Of a stretch of 64,000 nt of DNA, positions 42,852-52,146 are shown piece after piece. Position numbers and translations under genes: made by a program. The stretch's first letter is position 1; every line of letters starts with the position of its first letter. The DNA is from Deltaproteobacteria bacterium. GTDB lineage: Bacteria > Desulfobacterota > Binatia > Binatales > Binataceae. The notes under the pieces were generated by a model. It was not told the origin of the DNA. It saw nothing but the letters and a program-made list of their open reading frames with translations, and made no database searches. The stretch covers positions 47,138 through 111,137 of the forward strand of contig JAKBMB010000033.1 of assembly GCA_021831785.1 (NCBI GenBank), written 5' to 3'.

Positions 42852-43922
42852 TCATGGGAGCGGGTGCTGCTGTGTCAGGCAGTGAATCGTGCCGAGGCCG
42901 ATCGCGAGTTCAGCGGCCGCGATCGGTATCACCCGGCGCTGTGGGAACAGGCGGGCCAGGATGCCGAGCGCGCGCGAATCATTGGCGCAGTTGAAGGCCG
43001 GCACGAAAACGGCGCCGTTGGCGAGATAAAAATTGGCGTAAGAGGCGGGCAGGCGCACGCCCCGGTAATAGACCGCATCCGGCATCGGCAAAGTCTCGAT
43101 CTTAAACGCCCGGCCGCGCTCGTCGCGCATCGCCAAAAGCCGCGCAAGGTTGTCCTTAAGCGGCAGGTAGTTCTCATCCGCCGGATCGTTCTCGACCATC
43201 GCGACGATCCGATCTTGCGCCGCGAAGCGGGCGAGCTGGTCGATGTGGCCGTCGGTATCGTCGCCGGCGATTCTCCCGTCGAGCCAAAGGACCGTCTTGG
43301 CGCCGAGATAGTCGCGCAAGAAGCGCTCTGCCGCTTGCTTGCGCCAGAGCGTGCCGTTGCGGTTGGGGTTGAGCAGGCAGGTCTCGGTTGTGAGCAGCGC
43401 GCCGGCTCCGTTCACCTCGACCGAGCCGCCCTCGAGCACGGCCTCCAGATCGCAAATCGGGAAGCCGTAGCGCGCGGCGAGCCGGCGCGGCACGGCGTCG
43501 TCAAGGTCCCACGGCGGGTATTTTGCGCCCCATGCGTTAAACCGCCAGTTAAGCGCGAGCTGAGCGGGAAGGTCCGCGCGCGCATCGACGCGGTTGACGA
43601 AGATCGGGCCGAAATCCCGAATCCACGCGTCGTTGGTGGGGATGTGCAGCCATTCGACGCGCTCGAGCAGCGCGCCCGCCTCGCGCGCCATCGCGCGGGC
43701 GCTTTGCTCGACCTGCTCGTTGGCGACCAGGATGCGCACGCGCTCGCACTCGCTCAGCGCGGCGGCGAGCAGCGCCATCGCGCGCTGCGCGGCGTCCAAC
43801 GCGCCGGGCCAGGTCTCGGCGCTGTGCGGCCATGCCAGGTAGGTCGCAGCGTGAGGCTCCCACTCGGCGGGCATCCGATAATGCCCGGCAACCAAGGCGG
43901 CGGACTTTGCGGCGCAGGCCAC
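42852..43922 (-). CDS. aguA: Agmatine deiminase
   Basis: 356 residues from GTG 43922; the ATG at 43874 (MPAEWEPH) is an alternative start. Family motifs: RMPAEWEPHAATYLAWPHS, IPTNDAWIRDFGPIFV, WGAKYPPWDLDD, VLEGGSVEVNGAGALLTTE, DDTDGHIDQLARF (catalytic His/Asp) and the catalytic Cys in GLGTIHCLTQQHP at the C-terminus. It hydrolyses agmatine to N-carbamoylputrescine and ammonia. aguB lies 40 bases upstream on the same strand. Confidence 0.94.
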   Translation of the reverse strand: MACAAKSAALVAGHYRMPAEWEPHAATYLAWPHSAETWPGALDAAQRAMALLAAALSECERVRILVANEQVEQSARAMAREAGALLERVEWLHIPTNDAWIRDFGPIFVNRVDARADLPAQLALNWRFNAWGAKYPPWDLDDAVPRRLAARYGFPICDLEAVLEGGSVEVNGAGALLTTETCLLNPNRNGTLWRKQAAERFLRDYLGAKTVLWLDGRIAGDDTDGHIDQLARFAAQDRIVAMVENDPADENYLPLKDNLARLLAMRDERGRAFKIETLPMPDAVYYRGVRLPASYANFYLANGAVFVPAFNCANDSRALGILARLFPQRRVIPIAAAELAIGLGTIHCLTQQHPLP

Positions 43923-43962
43923 GGAGCGTGTTTACCTTGCCCTTACCGGCGCGCGCCGCCGC

Positions 43963-44826
43963 CTATCGGCGCCATCGGGCGAGCAGGCCGCCGTAAGCGT
44001 CGATGCGGCGGTCGCGCAGAAACGGCCACAGACGCCGAACCCGTTCGACCTGGTCAAGCCTGCATTCGGCGAGCAGCACTTGCTCGCCGGCGCATCCGGC
44101 GCTCGCGAGCACTTCACCCTGCGGCCCGGCGACGAACGAGTTGCCCCAGAACTCGATTTCGCCCTCGACGCCCACGCGGTTGACGGCCGCGACGTAGACG
44201 CCGTTGGCGATGGCGTGGGAGCGCTGGATGGTCTCCCACGCCTCGCGCTGCTTGTCTCGCGCGCTCGGTTTTTCGCCGCGAGACCATCCGATTGCGGTGG
44301 GATAGAAAAGAATCTGCGCGCCGGCCATCGCCGTCAGCCGCGCCGCCTCGGGAAACCACTGGTCCCAGCATATCAGCACGCCGAGCTCGCCACGGCTGGT
44401 ACGATGGCTCAAAAACCCCAGGTCGCCCGGCGCGAAGTAGAATTTCTCGTAGTAGCCGGGGTCGTCGGGGATGTGCATCTTGCGGTAGCATCCGGCGATC
44501 TCTCCGTTCGCCTCGATGACCACCGCGGCGTTGTGGTAGACGCCGGCGGCGCGCCGCTCGAAGACCGGGGCGATAATCACCAGCTTGCGCGCCGCCGCGA
44601 GCTTGCCCATCGCGCGGGTGGTCGGACCGGGAACCGGCTCGGCCAGGTCAAAAAGCTCGACATCCTCGCGCTGGCATAAATAGGGCGTACGAAAAAGCTC
44701 TTGCAGGCATACGACTTGCGCGCCCTGTGCCGCGGCCTGCTCAGTCATCGCCAGGGCCTGGTCAAGGTTGCGCTCGGGCTCCTCGGCGCATCGCATCTGG
44801 ATCAGGCCGATTCGAACGGCTTCCAT
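43963..44826 (-). CDS. aguB: N-carbamoylputrescine amidase
   Basis: 287 residues, nitrilase superfamily. The catalytic triad is visible: Glu in VVCLQELFRTPYLCQ, Lys in CYRKMHIPDDPGYYEKFYF and Cys in LGVLICWDQWFPEAARL. YPTAIGWSRGEKPS and NRVGVEGEIEFWGNSFVAGP are typical of the AguB branch. It releases putrescine, CO2 and ammonia from N-carbamoylputrescine. First gene of the aguB-aguA pair. Confidence 0.95.
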   Translation of the reverse strand: MEAVRIGLIQMRCAEEPERNLDQALAMTEQAAAQGAQVVCLQELFRTPYLCQREDVELFDLAEPVPGPTTRAMGKLAAARKLVIIAPVFERRAAGVYHNAAVVIEANGEIAGCYRKMHIPDDPGYYEKFYFAPGDLGFLSHRTSRGELGVLICWDQWFPEAARLTAMAGAQILFYPTAIGWSRGEKPSARDKQREAWETIQRSHAIANGVYVAAVNRVGVEGEIEFWGNSFVAGPQGEVLASAGCAGEQVLLAECRLDQVERVRRLWPFLRDRRIDAYGGLLARWRR

Positions 44827-44876
44827 AGCGATTTTACTAGCAGTCGGCTAATGCTCGCGCCAGCGGCTCTCCGCCT

Positions 44877-44900
44877 CCTTCCCCCGCTTGCGGGGGAAGG
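44877..44900. repeat. GGGGGAAGG hairpin of the dispersed-repeat family
   Basis: Perfect inverted repeat CCTTCCCCCGC/GCGGGGGAAGG with a 2-base loop. The same stem sequence begins the long repeat at 38297 and 42428. Located between aguB and the SRP RNA gene; it may end transcripts or be a mobile REP-type unit. Confidence 0.65.
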
Positions 44901-45052
44901 TTGGGATGAGGGTGCAGGCGTCCTTCCGTTGCAAGGGCGGCGCTGCTATAAGGTCTAGAGCGCGGTTTGGTCTTGCGGTTGTAACTCACCCGCTTTGGTA
45001 ATTAAATGAAGTCTTGGGCCTTGTGCCCGATTAGCCCGGCGACTGCCGGCCG

Positions 45053-45159
45053 CTGATAGCTGGGTCCCGCGCAAGGGAAGGCCGCGAACTCCGCCAGGTC
45101 CGGAAGGAAGCAACGGTACCGGCCGACACCCTGTGCCGCGGGGGTGCCTGGCTATCATT
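45053..45159 (+). ncRNA. ffs: Small bacterial signal recognition particle RNA (4.5S RNA)
   Basis: The conserved tip is present: GCCAGGTCCGGAAGGAAGCA at 45093-45112, the Ffh-binding loop of SRP RNA. Closing arms TGATAGC (45054-45060) and GCTATCA (45151-45157) are perfectly complementary, giving about 106 nt, the size of the small bacterial form without an Alu domain. It lies 41 bases before dnaX, a common arrangement. It guides membrane and secreted proteins to the translocon with Ffh. Confidence 0.95.
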
Positions 45160-45200
45160 TGACCGGCAGCGCCGGGCTTAAATAATCGAACGATAAGGCG

Positions 45201-47246
45201 ATGGCCGAGGACGCATCACCCCATCTGGTACTGGCGCGCAAATGGCGGCCGGGACGTCTGGAGGATCTTGTCGGCCAAGAGCACGTCACGCGCACCTTAA
45301 GGCAGGCGCTGGCGAGCAAGCGTGTGGCGCACGCGTTTTTGTTCTGCGGCATCCACGGCGTCGGCAAGACCTCGGCGGCGCGAATTCTAGCGCGCTGCTT
45401 GAATTGCGTGAATGGTCCGACCTGCGAGCCGTGCGGTCGATGCCGGCCGTGCGTCGAGATCGGCGAAGGCCGCTCGCTGGACGTGGTTGAAATCGACGGC
45501 GCTACCTATCGCAAGATTGACGACGCCCGCGCGATTATCGAGAACCTCGCCTACCGGCCCGCCCGTGATCGCTACAAGGTTTACATCATCGACGAGGCGC
45601 ATCAGCTCACCGACCAGGCGTTCAACGCCTTGCTGAAGACGCTCGAGGAGCCGCCGGCGCACGTCAAGTTCATTTTGGCGACCACCGAACCGCAAAAGAT
45701 GCCCGAGACTATCTTGTCGCGCCTGCAACGCTACGACTTCCGCCGCATCCCGTCGGTGCAGATCGTCGGGCGCCTAAGCGATCTGGCAATGCGCGAGGCG
45801 GTTGCGGTCGAAGCCGGGGCGCTGGCGCTCATCGCCCGCGAGGCGGGCGGCAGCATGCGCGACGCCGAGCGCATGCTGGAGACGGCGGTCGCAATGGCGC
45901 CCGAGAGCGTGCGCGAAAGCGAGGTCGCGGCCGCGCTGGGCGTCGCCAGCCGCAGCCGCGTACTGGCGCTGGTCGAGGTGGTCTTGAACCGCGCGCCTGC
46001 GCCGGCGCTCAGCGCCGTGCGCCAGGCTTACGCGGACGGCGCGAGGGTCGAATCGCTAGGGCGCGACCTGCTGGAAGCGCTGCGCAACCTCGCGCTGGCT
46101 AAGCTAGGCGCAAGCCAGGGCAGCGAACCGCTGCTCGACGGGCTGCCCGACTATGAGGCGGCCGAACTGAGCCGGCTGGCGCAAGCGCCGTCGCTGCGCG
46201 ACATCGTTCGGCTATTCCGGCTGATGGCCCAGGCGCAAGAGGAAATTCTTCGCTCGCCGTACCCTGAGCTGCTGCTTGAAATGGCGGTGGTGCGGATGGC
46301 GACGCTGGCGCCGGTGCTGGAGGCCGAGGAGTTGATGCGCGCGATCGAGGCGGTGCAAAGCGGACGGCCGGCCGCCGCGCAGGGATCGCGAAGCGCGCGC
46401 GGCAGACCGCCGCATCCGATGACGGCGCAAGCCGCTGCGGCGCTAGATGCATCGGCGGCGCAAGCGGCGCCCGGCTCGGCGGCCGCGGTGGCTCAGGCGG
46501 CGGCGCCGAAAGACACGGTGGCGGTGCAATCAGTGCCATCGCCGGCATCACAACCGCCGGCTGCGGCGGACGAGCCGGTCAGCCTCGCGGCAGACGCGCC
46601 GGCGCATCCGAGGCCCGCCTCAAGCCCGCCTTATGGAGTACAGCGCCTCAAAGTCGAGGGTGAAGTGAAGGCTGACGCACCGCGCCGCGCCGCCGCCGCG
46701 CCGCCAACCCGCGACTTGCCCGAATTGCGCGAGCATATCCGTGCAAGAAAAGGCGCGCTCGCCGGGTTTATGGAGCACGGCGCAAGCCTTAGCCTCGAAG
46801 GCGACGCGCTCATCGTGACCGCCCGCAGCGACATCTACGTGCGTTACTTCCAGGACCATCTCAAAACGCTCGCCGACCTTGCCTCGGACTTTTACCAAAG
46901 ACCGATCGCGGCGAGAGTGAAGGCCGAAACCGCGGGGGTCGAGGATGCCGGCGGCGCGCCGGCGCTCGATATCGCGCCGGCCGGCAAAACTACCGGTTTA
47001 AGCGCTCAGCAGCCGGTAGCCGCGCCCGAACAGCCGCACGCCGTTAAGGGGGCCAACGCCGCCGAGACTAGCCAGAGCCATCGCGAGTCAAAAAGCGAGG
47101 CGCTCAAAGCTGACCCGGTGGTGCGGATGATTTTTGAACAACTCGATGCCCGATTACTGGGCGTGCGAGGCCGCGTGCGCCGCGTGGAGCTTGACCCGGC
47201 CGCGCAAGAGGAGCAAGAAGCAAAGAGACCGCTCAAGCCAACTTAG
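45201..47246 (+). CDS. dnaX: DNA polymerase III subunit gamma/tau
   Basis: 681 residues. LARKWRPGRLEDLVGQEHV opens the AAA+ module. Walker A is GIHGVGKTSAARILARCLNC, the zinc-binding Cys cluster CEPCGRCRPC, DEXX-like VYIIDEAHQLTDQAFNALLK and sensor 1 LATTEPQKMPETILSRLQRY. Residues 380-500 are an Ala/Pro-rich linker. The C-terminal tau part (LREHIRARKGALAGFMEHG) is the DnaX domain III-V type, ending with a Lys/Glu-rich tail. It loads the beta clamp and organises the replisome. Starts the dnaX-ybaB-recR cluster. Confidence 0.95.
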   Translation: MAEDASPHLVLARKWRPGRLEDLVGQEHVTRTLRQALASKRVAHAFLFCGIHGVGKTSAARILARCLNCVNGPTCEPCGRCRPCVEIGEGRSLDVVEIDGATYRKIDDARAIIENLAYRPARDRYKVYIIDEAHQLTDQAFNALLKTLEEPPAHVKFILATTEPQKMPETILSRLQRYDFRRIPSVQIVGRLSDLAMREAVAVEAGALALIAREAGGSMRDAERMLETAVAMAPESVRESEVAAALGVASRSRVLALVEVVLNRAPAPALSAVRQAYADGARVESLGRDLLEALRNLALAKLGASQGSEPLLDGLPDYEAAELSRLAQAPSLRDIVRLFRLMAQAQEEILRSPYPELLLEMAVVRMATLAPVLEAEELMRAIEAVQSGRPAAAQGSRSARGRPPHPMTAQAAAALDASAAQAAPGSAAAVAQAAAPKDTVAVQSVPSPASQPPAAADEPVSLAADAPAHPRPASSPPYGVQRLKVEGEVKADAPRRAAAAPPTRDLPELREHIRARKGALAGFMEHGASLSLEGDALIVTARSDIYVRYFQDHLKTLADLASDFYQRPIAARVKAETAGVEDAGGAPALDIAPAGKTTGLSAQQPVAAPEQPHAVKGANAAETSQSHRESKSEALKADPVVRMIFEQLDARLLGVRGRVRRVELDPAAQEEQEAKRPLKPT

Positions 47247-47395
47247 GAGAGAGAGCGATCTCTTATGAAGCGCGAATCGGCGCCCGGCGAGGCATCCTCG
47301 CGCCAAAGCCGGCCGGAATTAGCGAATTGAAACGCCTTCACCGTGCAAGGCTCAACGAACTTCTCGGCGTTTTAGAAAGCAAGGGGGTTTCAACC

Positions 47396-47719
47396 GTGGC
47401 TGAGCTCGACCTCACAGCCTTGTTCAAGCAAGCGCAAGCTTTGCAGGCGAAGCTTCAGGAAATGCAGGAGGGCGCGGCGGCAAGGACCGTCGAAGCCGAA
47501 GCCGGCGGCGCAATGGTGCGTGTCGTAGTGGACGGCTCGATGCGTGTGCGCTCGGTTACTATCGACCCGGCGCTGTTTTCCGACGGCGACAAGGCGATGC
47601 TCGAGGATTTGGTAGTGGCCGCGGTCAATGAAGGATTGCGCCGCGCCCAGGAGCTGATGAGCGGCGAGTTCGGTAAGCTCGCCGGAGGGCTGCCCGGCTT
47701 CAAGCCGCCGCAGGACTGA
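47396..47719 (+). CDS. ybaB: YbaB/EbfC nucleoid-associated protein
   Basis: 107 residues from GTG 47396 (GGGGG site upstream), matching family length; the frame is open to 47327. LTALFKQAQALQAKLQEMQE, GGAMVRVVVDGSMRVRSVTI, LEDLVVAAVNEGLRRAQELM and a Gly-rich end are all typical. It binds DNA as a tweezer-like dimer. The position between dnaX and recR is the conserved one. Confidence 0.93.
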   Translation: MAELDLTALFKQAQALQAKLQEMQEGAAARTVEAEAGGAMVRVVVDGSMRVRSVTIDPALFSDGDKAMLEDLVVAAVNEGLRRAQELMSGEFGKLAGGLPGFKPPQD

Positions 47720-47745
47720 AGGCAAACCAGGTTCGCGCACGGGCT

Positions 47746-48375
47746 ATGAGCGACAATCACCGCGGTATCGAAGGCCTGCCTCCGGCGATGACCCGACTCG
47801 CGCACGAGCTCGCGCGGCTGCCGGGAATCGGCGAAAAGACGGCCACCCGTCTGGCCTTGGTGCTGTTGAGCTGGCCGCGCGAGCGCGTGATTGAGTTGGC
47901 CGAGTCGCTGCTCGAGATGAAAGAGCGGGTGGGCCTGTGCGCTTCCTGCTTCGGCCTATCCGACTGCGCAACCTGCGCCGTATGCGCCAATTCGGGGCGC
48001 GACCACGGTATCATTTGCGTGGTCGAGACGCCGGCTGACCTGCTGGCCATCGAGCGCTCGCGCAGCTTCACCGGGGCTTACCATGTGCTGCACGGGGCGC
48101 TCGCACCAGCCCAGGGTATTGGCCCGGATGACCTCAAAATTGGCCCGTTGATCGCGCGTATCGAGGGTCGCCCGGCCGGCAGCGTACGCGAAGTCATAAT
48201 CGCCACCAACGCCACCATCGAAGGCGACGCTACTGCGCTTTACCTGGCCAAAGCGCTGAAGCCGCTGGAGGTCAAGACAACCAGGCTCGCGCGCGGACTC
48301 CCCACCGGCAGCGATCTCGAATACAGCGACGTAGCTACGGTCAGTGCCGCGTTAAGCTATCGGCGCGAACTCTAG
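47746..48375 (+). CDS. recR: Recombination protein RecR
   Basis: 209 residues. Helix-hairpin-helix ELARLPGIGEKTATRLALVL, four-Cys zinc finger CASCFGLSDCATCAVC, Toprim domain with IICVVETPADLLAIERSRSF and GAYHVLHGALAPAQGIGPDD, Walker B-like end IIATNATIEGDATALYLA and GLPTGSDLEYSD. RecR works with RecO/RecF in gap repair. Begins 26 bases after ybaB. Confidence 0.96.
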   Translation: MSDNHRGIEGLPPAMTRLAHELARLPGIGEKTATRLALVLLSWPRERVIELAESLLEMKERVGLCASCFGLSDCATCAVCANSGRDHGIICVVETPADLLAIERSRSFTGAYHVLHGALAPAQGIGPDDLKIGPLIARIEGRPAGSVREVIIATNATIEGDATALYLAKALKPLEVKTTRLARGLPTGSDLEYSDVATVSAALSYRREL

Positions 48376-48442
48376 CCCGCGAACCGAAACGAGCGCGACC
48401 CGCCTGCGCCGACCTTCGCCACTGACACCGCAGCGCCGCGAA

Positions 48443-48772
48443 TCAGCTACCAACGGCGCACTCCCGGCATAGATTGTTTTCGTTAGCGGAGTCCTCAACC
48501 AAACCCTCATCGAGGGAGTGACAGACCTTGGCGCACTTGTTGCAGATGAAATAGACGCCTTCAACCGTCTTGCTGATTCGCTCTCGGTTGAGGACGCGGC
48601 CCTTGAGCTTCTCGATACGGATGCCCAAAAGCTCCGCGTACTGGCGTTTGATCTTGCGTCTGCCCACTTCGTCGCGCGGCAGTTCCGCGTCTTCCTCGTG
48701 CTCCTCGACCGTGTTGAGAAAGCCGGCGTACAATTCGCCCTTAACCTCTTTGCTCTTGCGCGTTCTAGGCAT
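48443..48772 (-). CDS. Small zinc-binding hypothetical protein
   Basis: 109 residues from the ATG at 48772. The N-terminal half is Lys/Glu-rich and probably helical (RDEVGRRKIKRQYAELLGIR). The C-terminal quarter has two Cys pairs, CNKC...(about 20 residues)...CREC, a zinc ribbon. No family known to me. It lies 19 bases downstream of another zinc-ribbon ORF on the same strand, so both are probably co-transcribed. A nucleic-acid or protein-binding role fits but is inference. Confidence 0.6.
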   Translation of the reverse strand: MPRTRKSKEVKGELYAGFLNTVEEHEEDAELPRDEVGRRKIKRQYAELLGIRIEKLKGRVLNRERISKTVEGVYFICNKCAKVCHSLDEGLVEDSANENNLCRECAVGS

Positions 48773-48791
48773 GCCTGGCTCTAAGCTTCTT

Positions 48792-48962
48792 TCAACGCGT
48801 GCGCGCTGTGTATCCGCAATTTTTGTCGCACACCCAAAAAAAGCCGCGTCTTCCATAACCCGTGTACAGCACCACCTTGCTTTCGGCTCCGCAGTTTGGA
48901 CACGGGTGTTTCAGAACGGCTTCCTTGGCCTTGCTCGCCGTCCTGGCTTTTCGTTCCGCCAT
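48792..48962 (-). CDS. 56-residue zinc-ribbon protein
   Basis: Starts ATG at 48962 and ends TGA at 48792. It reads MAERKARTASKAKEAVLKHP, then CPNCGAESKVVLYTGYG and FFWVCDKNCGYT, a CxxC...CxxxC-type zinc ribbon after a basic, Ala/Lys-rich start. This resembles the small zinc-ribbon domains of ribosome- or transcription-associated proteins, but I cannot name a family. The gene is too short for common length cut-offs and would be missed. It precedes the other zinc-ribbon gene by 19 bases. Confidence 0.6.
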   Translation of the reverse strand: MAERKARTASKAKEAVLKHPCPNCGAESKVVLYTGYGRRGFFWVCDKNCGYTARTR

Positions 48963-49382
48963 TTCCTACACTCTCTTTCGCTGCCCAAGACGCAAGTATC
49001 TTACGCCCTCATGCCTTCATGCCGGCCGGTCTCGACACCTGGTCTTGAACCGATAGCACGGCAACCATCCCGACGGTACGGCAATTACCGATGATCGCCC
49101 GCCTCGCGCCACCGCGCCGCGAGAGATCTCTTTTCCGGCTCTTGGGCAAACTTGGAATCCTCTTGTCCAGCGTCTAAGCTCAGACCTAAATTATCGCACC
49201 AGACTGCTTGCGAACAAAGTCCGCCGCAAACAAAGCTGAACTCGCGGCGGATTATGCTTCTAAGGCGTTCGCACCAGGCGCTCGGGTACAAAACGACGAA
49301 TCACTTGTAATTCAATCATGCGCAGTTCATTCATATCCGGCCAAACGCCCGCTGCGCGTCCTTAAAATTCAGGCGCAAGAGG
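48963..49382. other. Divergent intergenic region
   Basis: About 420 bases between the zinc-ribbon genes (minus) and trmI (plus). Frames present are unassignable. No tRNA, strong hairpin or repeat was recognised. AGAGGGTGGGG just before 49383 may act as the ribosome binding site of trmI. Confidence 0.4.
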
Positions 49383-50213
49383 GTGGGGAACCAAGTTTTG
49401 GACGCTAAGCTCAAGGAAGGCGACGGGGTCTTGTTCGTCGACCGCCGCGGAAGACGATACCTTAAGGTCTTGCGCCGAAATACGCGAATCCTGATCCGCG
49501 GCGAAGTTGCCGCGGAAAGTCTGTGGGGTATAGAGGAAGGTTCCTGGGTCAGGTTCAGCGGCGGCGAGACTTTTCTCGTGCTGCGCCCGACCTACGCCGA
49601 CTTGATTCCCCACCTGCCGCGCCGCGCGCAGGTGATTTATCCCAAAGACGCCGGGATGATGCTGCTGTGGGGCGATGCCTTTCCCGGCGCCACTATAATC
49701 GAGGGCGGGATTGGCGCGGGCGCGCTGACGCTCGCTCTTTTGCGCGCGGTGGGACCGCACGGACGGCTGATATCCTACGAGATAAGGGAAGACTTCGCGG
49801 CCGCCACGCAGAAAAACGTCGCCACGTTTTTCGGCCCCGCGCCGAACTGGACGCTGAAGCTGCGCGACTTGTTCGAAGGCTTCGACGAGACCGGCGCGGA
49901 CCGGCTATTCTTGGACCTTGCCGAGCCCTGGCGCGCCCTCGGTCCGGCGGGTAACGCGCTGCGCGCCGGCGGCGTGTTCGCCTGTCTAGTGCCGACCGCG
50001 CTCCAGCTTAAGCAAACTGTGGACGCGCTTGAGACCAGCGCAAGTTTCGGCGAGATCGAATGCTTTGAGACCCTGATGCGGCCGTGGCAGGTAAAAGGGC
50101 TAAGCGTGCGTCCGGTCCATCGAATGGTGGCGCATTCGGGCTTCATCATCGTCGCTCGCCGCCTAGCGCACTCCGGCCCTACCCCGCTGCGCGCTGACGC
50201 CGACGCCCCTTGA
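49383..50213 (+). CDS. trmI: tRNA (adenine-N1)-methyltransferase (m1A58, TrmI)
   Basis: 276 residues. An N-terminal beta domain (GDGVLFVDRRGRRYLKVL) precedes the Rossmann methyltransferase: RRAQVIYPKDAGMMLLWGDA, SAM motif I IIEGGIGAGALTLALLRAVG, YEIREDFAAATQKNV, the Asp of DRLFLDLAEPWRAL and the end RPVHRMVAHSGFIIVARR. These are TrmI/Trm61 hallmarks. It methylates A58 in the T loop of tRNA, stabilising it. Not in an operon with its neighbours, as far as spacing shows. Confidence 0.92.
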   Translation: MGNQVLDAKLKEGDGVLFVDRRGRRYLKVLRRNTRILIRGEVAAESLWGIEEGSWVRFSGGETFLVLRPTYADLIPHLPRRAQVIYPKDAGMMLLWGDAFPGATIIEGGIGAGALTLALLRAVGPHGRLISYEIREDFAAATQKNVATFFGPAPNWTLKLRDLFEGFDETGADRLFLDLAEPWRALGPAGNALRAGGVFACLVPTALQLKQTVDALETSASFGEIECFETLMRPWQVKGLSVRPVHRMVAHSGFIIVARRLAHSGPTPLRADADAP

Positions 50214-50441
50214 GTTGTCGGGCGCTGCGGTTCGGGCGGTTGCGGCTAAGGCCTAGCCGATGCGTCGCCCCTACGGCTTTGTCCGCGACTTGCGCGGCGC
50301 GCTGCCAATGAAAACCTCTGCGCTGCGCTGTGACCTTCGTCAGCTTCAAGCCGTTTGACGTCGAGCCGGGACCGGCCGCATGCGGGTTGGTTGCAACCAC
50401 CGGCGCAAGAACCTTAAGATTCAAGGCTATAACGGTGGCGT

Positions 50442-51992
50442 ATGGGTCTTAAGGAAAATCTGAGCAAAATGGAGAAGCTGTCGCGGCTGGCCGAGGCCGG
50501 CGGCGGCAAGGAGCGGCTTGAGCGCCAGCGCCAGGCGGGCAAGATGACGGCGCGCGAACGAGCCGACTTCTTGCTCGACCCAGGCAGCTTTGTCGAACTG
50601 GACAAGTTCAAGACCCATCGCTGCGCCGACTTCGGCATGGAACAGCGCAAAATTCCCGGCGACGGCGTGGTCACGGGTTACGGGCTGATTGACGGGCGCC
50701 AGGTGTTTGTTTTCTCCCAGGACTTCACGGTCTTCGGTGGCAGCCTTTCGGGCGCATTCGCGGAAAAGGTGTGCAAGACGATGGACCTGGCGATGAAGAC
50801 CGGATGTCCGGTGATCGGGCTCAACGACTCCGGCGGCGCCCGAATTCAAGAGGGCGTGGTGTCGCTGGCCGGCTATGCCGAGATTTTTCTGCGCAACACG
50901 CTGGCCTCGGGCGTGGTGCCGCAAATCTCGGTGATACTGGGCCCGTGCGCGGGCGGCGCGGTTTATTCCCCGGCGATTACGGACTTTATCGTGATGGCGC
51001 GCGACAGCTCGTACATGTTCATCACCGGGCCGGACGTGATTCGCGCGACCACGCATGAAGAGGTCACGATGCAGGAGCTGGGCGGCGCGGACACCCATTC
51101 GACGCGCTCCGGCGTGTGCCATCTGGAGGCGCAGGACGACCGCGGCGCGCTCTCGCTGGCGCGCGAGCTTTTGTCCTACATGCCTTCGAACAACCTCGAG
51201 GACCCACCCTTCAAGGACGACGGCGAGGCTCCCGACCGGCGCGACGCTGAGCTTGACGCGATCGTGCCCGAGAACCCGAACAAGCCGTACGATATGCGGG
51301 AGATCATTCTGCGCGTGGCTGACGGCGCCTATTTCCTGGAGCTGCAAAAGGATTATGCGCAGAATATCGTCATCGGTTTTGCCCGCCTGGGCGGCTACGC
51401 CATCGGCATCGTGGGCAATCAGCCGGCGGTGCTAGCGGGATGCTTGGACATCGACGCTTCGATAAAGGCGGCGCGTTTTGTGCGCTTTTGCGACTGCTTC
51501 AACATTCCGCTAGTGACCTTTGTTGACGTCCCCGGCTTTTTACCCGGCACCACGCAGGAGTTCGGTGGTATAATCAAACACGGCGCCAAATTGCTCTACG
51601 CTTACTGCGAAGCCACGGTGCCCAAAGTCACCGTGATCACGCGCAAGGCATACGGCGGAGCTTACGACGTGATGTCGTCGAAGCATATCCGCGGCGACTT
51701 TAATTTCGCCTATCCTACGGCGGAGATCGCCGTGATGGGTCCGGAGGGCGCGGTCAACATAATTTTTCGCAACGAGATCGAACGCGCGAAGGACCCGCAG
51801 GCCGAACGGGCGCGTCTGGTCGAAGAGTACCGCGCAACGTTCGCCAACCCGTTCAAGGCGGCCGAGCTGGGTTATATCGACGAGGTGATAAGGCCGCGCG
51901 ACACCCGTGCGCGTCTTGTCGCCTCGCTCAAAGCGCTGGAGAACAAGCGCGACAAAAACCCGCCGCGCAAGCACGGCAATATCCCGCTCTGA
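50442..51992 (+). CDS. pccB: Propionyl-CoA (acyl-CoA) carboxylase carboxyltransferase beta subunit
   Basis: 516 residues. Carboxyltransferase motifs: [80 protein letters not shown], and in the C-terminal half [55 protein letters not shown], ending KHGNIPL as in human PCCB. It transfers CO2 from biotin to propionyl-CoA. The preceding trmI is not obviously linked. It starts the carboxylase-mutase operon. Confidence 0.93.
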   Translation: MGLKENLSKMEKLSRLAEAGGGKERLERQRQAGKMTARERADFLLDPGSFVELDKFKTHRCADFGMEQRKIPGDGVVTGYGLIDGRQVFVFSQDFTVFGGSLSGAFAEKVCKTMDLAMKTGCPVIGLNDSGGARIQEGVVSLAGYAEIFLRNTLASGVVPQISVILGPCAGGAVYSPAITDFIVMARDSSYMFITGPDVIRATTHEEVTMQELGGADTHSTRSGVCHLEAQDDRGALSLARELLSYMPSNNLEDPPFKDDGEAPDRRDAELDAIVPENPNKPYDMREIILRVADGAYFLELQKDYAQNIVIGFARLGGYAIGIVGNQPAVLAGCLDIDASIKAARFVRFCDCFNIPLVTFVDVPGFLPGTTQEFGGIIKHGAKLLYAYCEATVPKVTVITRKAYGGAYDVMSSKHIRGDFNFAYPTAEIAVMGPEGAVNIIFRNEIERAKDPQAERARLVEEYRATFANPFKAAELGYIDEVIRPRDTRARLVASLKALENKRDKNPPRKHGNIPL

Positions 51993-52146
51993 CAGATCGG
52001 CGGCGGGTCCTAATGTTATGTCCGAACGGCTGCGGCAGCGACGGCCCGCCGAAGAGCGGCGGAGGCCTTGTTCCGCACGCGATAGCGGCAAAAGATCCGC
52101 TGCCTCGGCATAAACGGTGTCCACGAACGAGAGCCAAGAGCGAGCG

